Shown here: positions 15,007-18,377 of the stretch, piece by piece | Layout of the letters: every line of letters begins with the position of its first letter | How positions within the stretch are numbered: position 1 is the first letter of the stretch | Assembly (NCBI GenBank): GCA_003662305.1 | Contig: QMXU01000005.1 | Coordinates: 1 to 18,377, forward strand | DNA: 18,377 bases | Direction of reading: 5' to 3' | Source: Candidatus Hecatellales archaeon | Lineage (GTDB): Archaea; Thermoproteota; Bathyarchaeia; Hecatellales; Hecatellaceae | Position numbers and translations under genes: made by a program | Notes under the pieces: generated by a model | What the model was told of the DNA's origin: nothing | The model's input: only the letters and a program-made list of their open reading frames with translations | Database searches by the model: none

Positions 15007-15015
15007 GTTAATATT
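15007..15015 (+). promoter_or_regulatory. TATA-like element for the methyltransferase gene
   Basis: GTTAATATT is centred about 31 nt before GTG 15042, predicting a nearly leaderless transcript separate from the oxidoreductase gene upstream. Confidence 0.4.
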
Positions 15016-15041
15016 GGCTTGAAGCCTTTTCAGATAGGCTG

Positions 15042-16058
15042 GTGGAACCATTGAACCCGAGGGATAGAGTTTTAAACGCTCTAACAGGCAAAAGCGTTGA
15101 CAGAATACCTGTAACCGCTGTAACCCAGACAGGAACCGTCGAGTTCATGGAGGCCACTGGAGCCCGGTGGCCTGAAGCCCACAGCAACCCTGAACTAATG
15201 GTGAAACTGGCTTTAGCCGCCTACGAGCTGGCCGGGCTTGAAACAGCCCGCATACCCTTCGGCTTAACCGTGCTGGCAGACGCTCTAGGGGCGGAGGTGA
15301 ACATGGGAACAATAGACAGGCAGCCCTCCGTCAGGGAGCACCCCTACAGCAGCGGGCTGTCAGAATTTAAAATACCTGAAAACTTGCTTGAGCTTAAGCG
15401 TATCCCTGTTGTGCTGGAAGCTGTCCATCTTCTAAAAGAAAAAGTTGGAGGCAGCCTTCCGGTAATAGTGGGCTTCGAAGGGCCGGCAACCCTGGCAGGC
15501 CACCTCATGGGCATTGAGAGAATGGCAATTTGGACTAGGAAAAAGCCTGTGGAAGTTAAAAGAGCCCTTGAAGCTGCCACCGAAGTTAACGTTCGCTACG
15601 CTGAAGCACTGGTGAAGGCTGGCGCGGACGTCCTAGTTCCCTGCGATCCCTCAGCCTCATCAGACCTTTTCAACCCCAAGGATTTTGAAGCCATGATTAA
15701 GCCTTTCCTAGCAAGGCTAGCTGAAGAAATTAGGGCTGTTAAGGTTCTTCATATCTGCGGCAAAGTCACACCCATAGTAAGGGCCATGGCTGAAACAGGC
15801 TACGACAGCCTAAGCATCGAGGAAAAGGTGAACATGAAAGAAGCGAAACGGCTGGCAGGGGACCTAGCCACCATCGTTGGAAATATCTCCCCAGCTAAAA
15901 CCCTTCTCTTAGGCACACCTCAAGAAGTTAAAAAGGAATCTGTTCAAGCAATTAATGACGGTGCAGATGCTTTAGCGCCCGGTTGCGGTTTAGCCCCCAG
16001 AACTCCAATAGCAAACTTGAAGGCTATGGTGGAGGCAGCCCTCAAGTATAAGTCTTAA
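15042..16058 (+). CDS. Methylcobamide:CoM methyltransferase-like protein (MtaA/MtbA, uroporphyrinogen decarboxylase family)
   Basis: The 338-residue protein has the UroD-like TIM barrel used by MtaA/MtbA/CmuA methyltransferases, which move a methyl group from a methylated corrinoid protein to coenzyme M or a similar thiol. The N terminus NPRDRVLNALTGKSVDRIPV is typical of the family. The zinc ligands are present as His237-x-Cys239 in VLHICGK and Cys315 in APGCGLAPRTP, almost exactly where they are placed in Methanosarcina MtaA. GFEGPAT near 144-150 and DVLVPCDPSASSDL near 197-209 line the active site. No corrinoid protein or substrate-specific MtaB/MtmB-type partner is visible nearby, so the methyl donor and thiol acceptor are unknown. 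GTG 15042 is preferred; TTG 15051 is possible. Confidence 0.88.
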   Translation: MEPLNPRDRVLNALTGKSVDRIPVTAVTQTGTVEFMEATGARWPEAHSNPELMVKLALAAYELAGLETARIPFGLTVLADALGAEVNMGTIDRQPSVREHPYSSGLSEFKIPENLLELKRIPVVLEAVHLLKEKVGGSLPVIVGFEGPATLAGHLMGIERMAIWTRKKPVEVKRALEAATEVNVRYAEALVKAGADVLVPCDPSASSDLFNPKDFEAMIKPFLARLAEEIRAVKVLHICGKVTPIVRAMAETGYDSLSIEEKVNMKEAKRLAGDLATIVGNISPAKTLLLGTPQEVKKESVQAINDGADALAPGCGLAPRTPIANLKAMVEAALKYKS

Positions 16059-16104
16059 AAATCCAGTTTTCTTCAAGGTAAACAATGAGGTCTGCTTTGT
16101 TACT

Positions 16105-16278
16105 TTATAAGCTTTTTAATTTGAAGCCTAAAAGCTGGGAAACCATGTTTACCAGTTCTAAGGCTTTTTCGTAAAGTAGTCCATAATCTATCTCTATATA
16201 CCGATGTACTATTACATTTCTAAGTTTAGCATGATCTGATAGTTTTTTCAGCAAATTTTTTATCTGAAAATAAAAGAT
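16105..16278 (-). pseudogene. HepT-like (DUF86, HEPN) toxin remnant
   Basis: The minus-strand frame ending at TAA 16105-16107 encodes about 58 residues without a good start. They read like the C-terminal third of HepT-type HEPN ribonucleases: LRNVIVHRYIEIDYGLLYEK, with the R-x4-H catalytic motif (Arg-Asn-Val-Ile-Val-His) and a closing helix ending in LLGFKLKSL. Intact relatives have about 110-140 residues and are paired with a nucleotidyltransferase (MntA) antitoxin, which is not seen here. The frame is closed upstream by a TAA at 16279-16281. It is probably a 5'-truncated relic. Confidence 0.6.
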
Positions 16279-16338
16279 TTACTGGTTAAACGTGCACTTA
16301 ATATTAAGCTTTGAGTCAACGTATTGGGTGAGCTGAAC

Positions 16339-16728
16339 GTGGCTGAAGAGGTTATCGACAGCTCTCTAATAACGGCTGAAGAGATCCTGAGCTATGCAGA
16401 GGAGGAATTTGAGAAGGCCATCAAATCAAAGGATGTGCTACTTTACAGAAATGCTTTAGACAAGGTCTTCCTGTCGATGATCGTTGCTGTAAATTCCTAT
16501 ATTAACCGGAAGCTGGGTATAACTCCCAAATCGCATGGTGAGCGTAGGTCTCTGTTAAGGAAGATGGACCGAGAAGACCTTAGAGCTGTTTACAGCGATG
16601 TGATGAGAACACTTCATGACGAAGCTTTTTATGAAGGAGTCTACAATCCTGAGGAAGCTAAGTACGCTATTACACTGGTTAAGAAGATGCTTAAGGATTT
16701 CAAGAAAAATTTAACCGATTATGTTTAA
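16339..16728 (+). CDS. Small all-helical protein, HEPN-like (PaREP1-type possible)
   Basis: GTG at 16339 is preceded by GGGTGA seven bases upstream, which makes it a better start than TTG 16324; the product is 129 residues. It is predicted to be helical throughout. A pattern common in archaeal HEPN/PaREP1-type proteins is seen: AEEILSYAEEEFEKAIKSKD, a helix with DKVFLSMIVAVNSYI, then SHGERRSLLRK and MRTLHDEAFYEG. HEPN domains are often toxins or RNA-binding helpers, but the canonical R-x4-6-H motif is not clear here. The divergent HepT-type remnant next door suggests this is a small toxin-antitoxin-like hot spot. Function not assigned. Confidence 0.6.
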   Translation: MAEEVIDSSLITAEEILSYAEEEFEKAIKSKDVLLYRNALDKVFLSMIVAVNSYINRKLGITPKSHGERRSLLRKMDREDLRAVYSDVMRTLHDEAFYEGVYNPEEAKYAITLVKKMLKDFKKNLTDYV

Positions 16729-17109
16729 ATCGACTAGCATTTTCCAAAGTTAGACTTGAGTCTGTCCTCTAAAAAGTAAGCTAAATCTCTACTAAGAATT
16801 TGAGGAAAACCACTAATATTTTTCAGTTTATTTTTTGCATGGCTTCTGCCGTGCTTCCTAAAGATCGTTTGGATGCGGCATACGTTTTTAGACTTCCAGC
16901 ATGCACGCCGAATCCGAGGCTATGGGAAGCAGGCTTACATACCTGAAGATGCTCGCGCTCTCTATTGCTGAACCAGCCGTTAAAGACTATAAGGCGGGCC
17001 TCCTGAAAACGTGGAAACCATGGTTAGAGCGGCGAAAACGTATGGCAGATATTAGGTTAGTTGAATTATGGGGGAGGTTAGAAAGGTCTTGTCTTCTAAA
17101 GAGGAAATC

Positions 17110-17127
17110 CTGAAAATCAGTTTTTTT
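17110..17127 (+). terminator. Short hairpin with T7 run
   Basis: CTGA-AAA-TCAG (17110-17120) is followed at once by seven T. The stem is only 4 bp, but the T run alone is a typical archaeal termination signal. It falls right after the stop of the doubtful 16901-17113 frame. Confidence 0.35.
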
Positions 17128-17242
17128 AAGATTATTGTTTTATTCTTTATTTACGTTTGTATTGTAAACATCTTTTCGTAGTTAGTAAGCTTATATTTCC
17201 AAAATTAAGATGAACTGATGGGTAAGAGTTTAATTCCGCAAC

Positions 17243-17253
17243 TGATTTATTAA
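17243..17253 (+). promoter_or_regulatory. TATA-like element for the NosL-like gene
   Basis: GATTTATTAAG is centred about 37 nt before ATG 17285, giving a predicted leader of about 10 nt. Confidence 0.35.
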
Positions 17254-17284
17254 GGGGCCTCCGTATTATTTTTTCGGATGTAAA

Positions 17285-17956
17285 ATGTCCTCGGCTAAAA
17301 CTTCCAAAACACTTGTTGCAGGACTTATAATAGTGGCTGTGATAATGTTCGGAGTAACAGGCTACCTCTACTACCAGTACTACGGTATACCACGCTGCCC
17401 AGCCTGCGGGATGCTGATAACACCTGAAATGGATGAGCACTTCAAAATCTACACTGAAGGATGGGGTAAAGGCGAAAGGGTTCACGCCTGCTGCATAGGC
17501 TGCGTGCTCAGGCTTTTAGACCCGGAGCGAGGCTGGGATGAACTATACGTTGAAACCTTTTGCGACTACTATGGGCCAGACCACCCCATAAGAATCCACG
17601 TGTGGAACCACGGTAAGAGCTGTGAAGTAGACCCGCCAACAGCAAAGATTCTCCTAGGGGCAAAAATAACCAAAAGCTGTGCGAGCAACCGTATTGCCTA
17701 TGATGACGAGGCTGCGAAGAAGCTTCTAGAGGTAGGCTACACCAAATATACTATGGAGTATCAGCATTGCTCGCTGCCTGAAGGCTGTCCTGTGCTCCCT
17801 GTTTGCAAGGCTGCTCCCATGCTTGCTGAAAAGGTTGGAATCGCCTATGTTCCACCTTCACCCATAGTTCCAGCGTCCTTCGCCATCATCGGCATCGTGA
17901 TTCTGCTGTTTTCAATTGTGATGTATCGGCGGGCCACCGTCCCGGCGAAAGGATAA
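17285..17956 (+). CDS. Membrane-anchored NosL-like, Cys-rich protein
   Basis: The 223-residue protein has a hydrophobic helix at about 8-30, an outer domain, and a second helix at about 196-215 followed by basic residues. The outer domain starts with CPACGMLI at 38-45, the CxxCGM motif of NosL-type copper chaperones, and continues with VHACCIGC (67-73). Further Cys at 93, 113, 132, 162, 168 and 174 bring the total to eleven. Known NosL proteins are lipoproteins that deliver Cu(I) to nitrous oxide reductase; here there is no lipobox and no nosZ, so only copper or thiol/redox chemistry outside the membrane can be suggested. The extra Cys-rich region and the C-terminal anchor go beyond plain NosL. 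The next gene starts 50 nt downstream and is probably co-transcribed. Confidence 0.75.
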   Translation: MSSAKTSKTLVAGLIIVAVIMFGVTGYLYYQYYGIPRCPACGMLITPEMDEHFKIYTEGWGKGERVHACCIGCVLRLLDPERGWDELYVETFCDYYGPDHPIRIHVWNHGKSCEVDPPTAKILLGAKITKSCASNRIAYDDEAAKKLLEVGYTKYTMEYQHCSLPEGCPVLPVCKAAPMLAEKVGIAYVPPSPIVPASFAIIGIVILLFSIVMYRRATVPAKG

Positions 17957-18006
17957 TATAAGCAATTGCTCAAAAATATCTTTGAGAACCTCCTGAGGTG
18001 ACCCTC

Positions 18007-18377
18007 ATGATATGGACACCCTATACGGCCATAATGTTCATCCTAAGCCTGTTTGCCATAGCCCTAACTGCCTACGCCGTACCAAAAGCATGGAGAATAT
18101 GGCGGAGAGCAGAGAAGGCCAGCCTTGAAGAGCGATACGAGCTTGAGAAGGCTTTCTATTTAGCCTCAACAGTAGTCTGGCTTATCATAATCTCCAGAAT
18201 AGTGGGTATGGGACTCTACTGGGTTGCCAACGAAAGCCTTATCCCGCTTGTTCCAGGAGCCATGTGCCAGTGGGGAATTCACCAGGCGGGACACCCCTTC
18301 TCATGGATAGACTCCATTGTAAAGCTCATAGTAATATTCGTCTACGGGATATGGCTAAGCCTAGACATGGTTAACAG
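18007..18377 (+). CDS. Multi-spanning membrane protein, N-terminal part (cut by window end)
   Basis: ATG 18007 follows a strong Shine-Dalgarno GAGGTGA (17995-18001). The visible 123 residues hold hydrophobic segments at about 5-25, 51-75 and 103-120 and a charged cytoplasmic stretch (27-48). The second outer loop, PGAMCQWGIHQAGHPFSWID, combines Cys87, His92 and His96 and looks conserved enough to be a metal or heme site. I do not recognise the family. Its position directly after the NosL-like gene suggests that the two work together in an extracytoplasmic metal or redox process. The gene continues past the right edge. Confidence 0.7.
   Translation, partial: MIWTPYTAIMFILSLFAIALTAYAVPKAWRIWRRAEKASLEERYELEKAFYLASTVVWLIIISRIVGMGLYWVANESLIPLVPGAMCQWGIHQAGHPFSWIDSIVKLIVIFVYGIWLSLDMVN

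Larger units (their letters stand above)
16729..17284. other. 556-bp A+T-rich stretch without a convincing gene
   Basis: Nothing here is clearly functional. A minus-strand frame from about 16917 to 16738 is open for roughly 60 codons but lacks a standard start. A plus-strand frame 16901-17113 (70 codons, ATG, unusually rich in Trp, Arg and Leu) matches no family I know. In another plus frame at about 16996-17053 the sequence PPENVETMVRAAKTYGRY resembles the end of UroD-type methyltransferases, so a decayed relative of the 15042-16058 gene is possible. A TATA-like GATTTATTAAG at 17243-17253 suits the NosL-like gene. Confidence 0.4.

Noticed and set aside
17285..18377. Evidence for nitrous oxide reduction
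   Set aside because: A NosL-like motif alone is not enough; no nosZ, nosD or nosFY set is present in the window.

Overview
The window looks like a piece of an archaeal chromosome, most likely from the TACK side of the Archaea. It carries archaeal-type S12, S7, S10 and EF-1 alpha genes, an archaeal Nre protein, TATA-box promoters, and a CAP-domain surface protein on a Thr/Glu-rich stalk. EF-1 alpha has the 11-residue insertion before QTREH that is known from TACK/Asgard archaea and eukaryotes rather than from typical Euryarchaeota. A Bathyarchaeia-like host is my guess from overall flavour and was not tested. No rRNA, tRNA, CRISPR array or intact insertion sequence was recognised.

Layout. Positions 1-731 (-) hold the 5' part of an NfnA/SudB-like flavoprotein subunit behind a promoter with a perfect 14-bp palindrome. 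Positions 905-3160 hold two convergent repair-type genes, nre (+) and an SPL-like radical SAM gene (-), plus a 42-codon Cys-rich ORF just upstream of the latter. Positions 3326-7298 hold a rearranged str-type ribosomal cluster: S12 (+), CAP-domain surface protein (+), S7 (-), EF-1 alpha (+), S10 (+). S7 and EF-1 alpha diverge from a shared promoter region.

Positions 7313-11168 look like a regulated export locus. A PadR-type winged-helix gene and a second probable DNA-binding gene on the minus strand diverge, across a control region with ATAC/GTAT palindromes, from a tightly overlapping plus-strand operon. That operon encodes two small membrane-anchored proteins, a FtsX/MacB-type permease and a LolD/MacB-type ATPase. 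The PadR frame lies directly after, and in phase with, the stop codon of its upstream neighbour and has no ATG, GTG or TTG where the domain begins. A GT2 glycosyltransferase follows (11318-12337).

Positions 12401-13467 hold a clearly decayed heterodisulfide reductase locus: an hdrA remnant with several frameshifts and a large internal deletion of the FAD domain, joined to the last part of hdrB. Next come an intact CoA-disulfide reductase/NADH-oxidase-like flavoprotein and a methylcobamide:CoM methyltransferase-like (MtaA/MtbA) protein with its His-x-Cys...Cys zinc site. Together these suggest a lineage with a past or altered methyl/thiol-disulfide metabolism.

Positions 16105-17127 hold a HepT-type (DUF86) toxin remnant, a small HEPN-like gene and a mostly empty A+T-rich stretch. 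The window ends with a membrane-anchored, Cys-rich NosL-like protein and the start of a multi-spanning membrane protein with a conserved-looking Cys/His loop.
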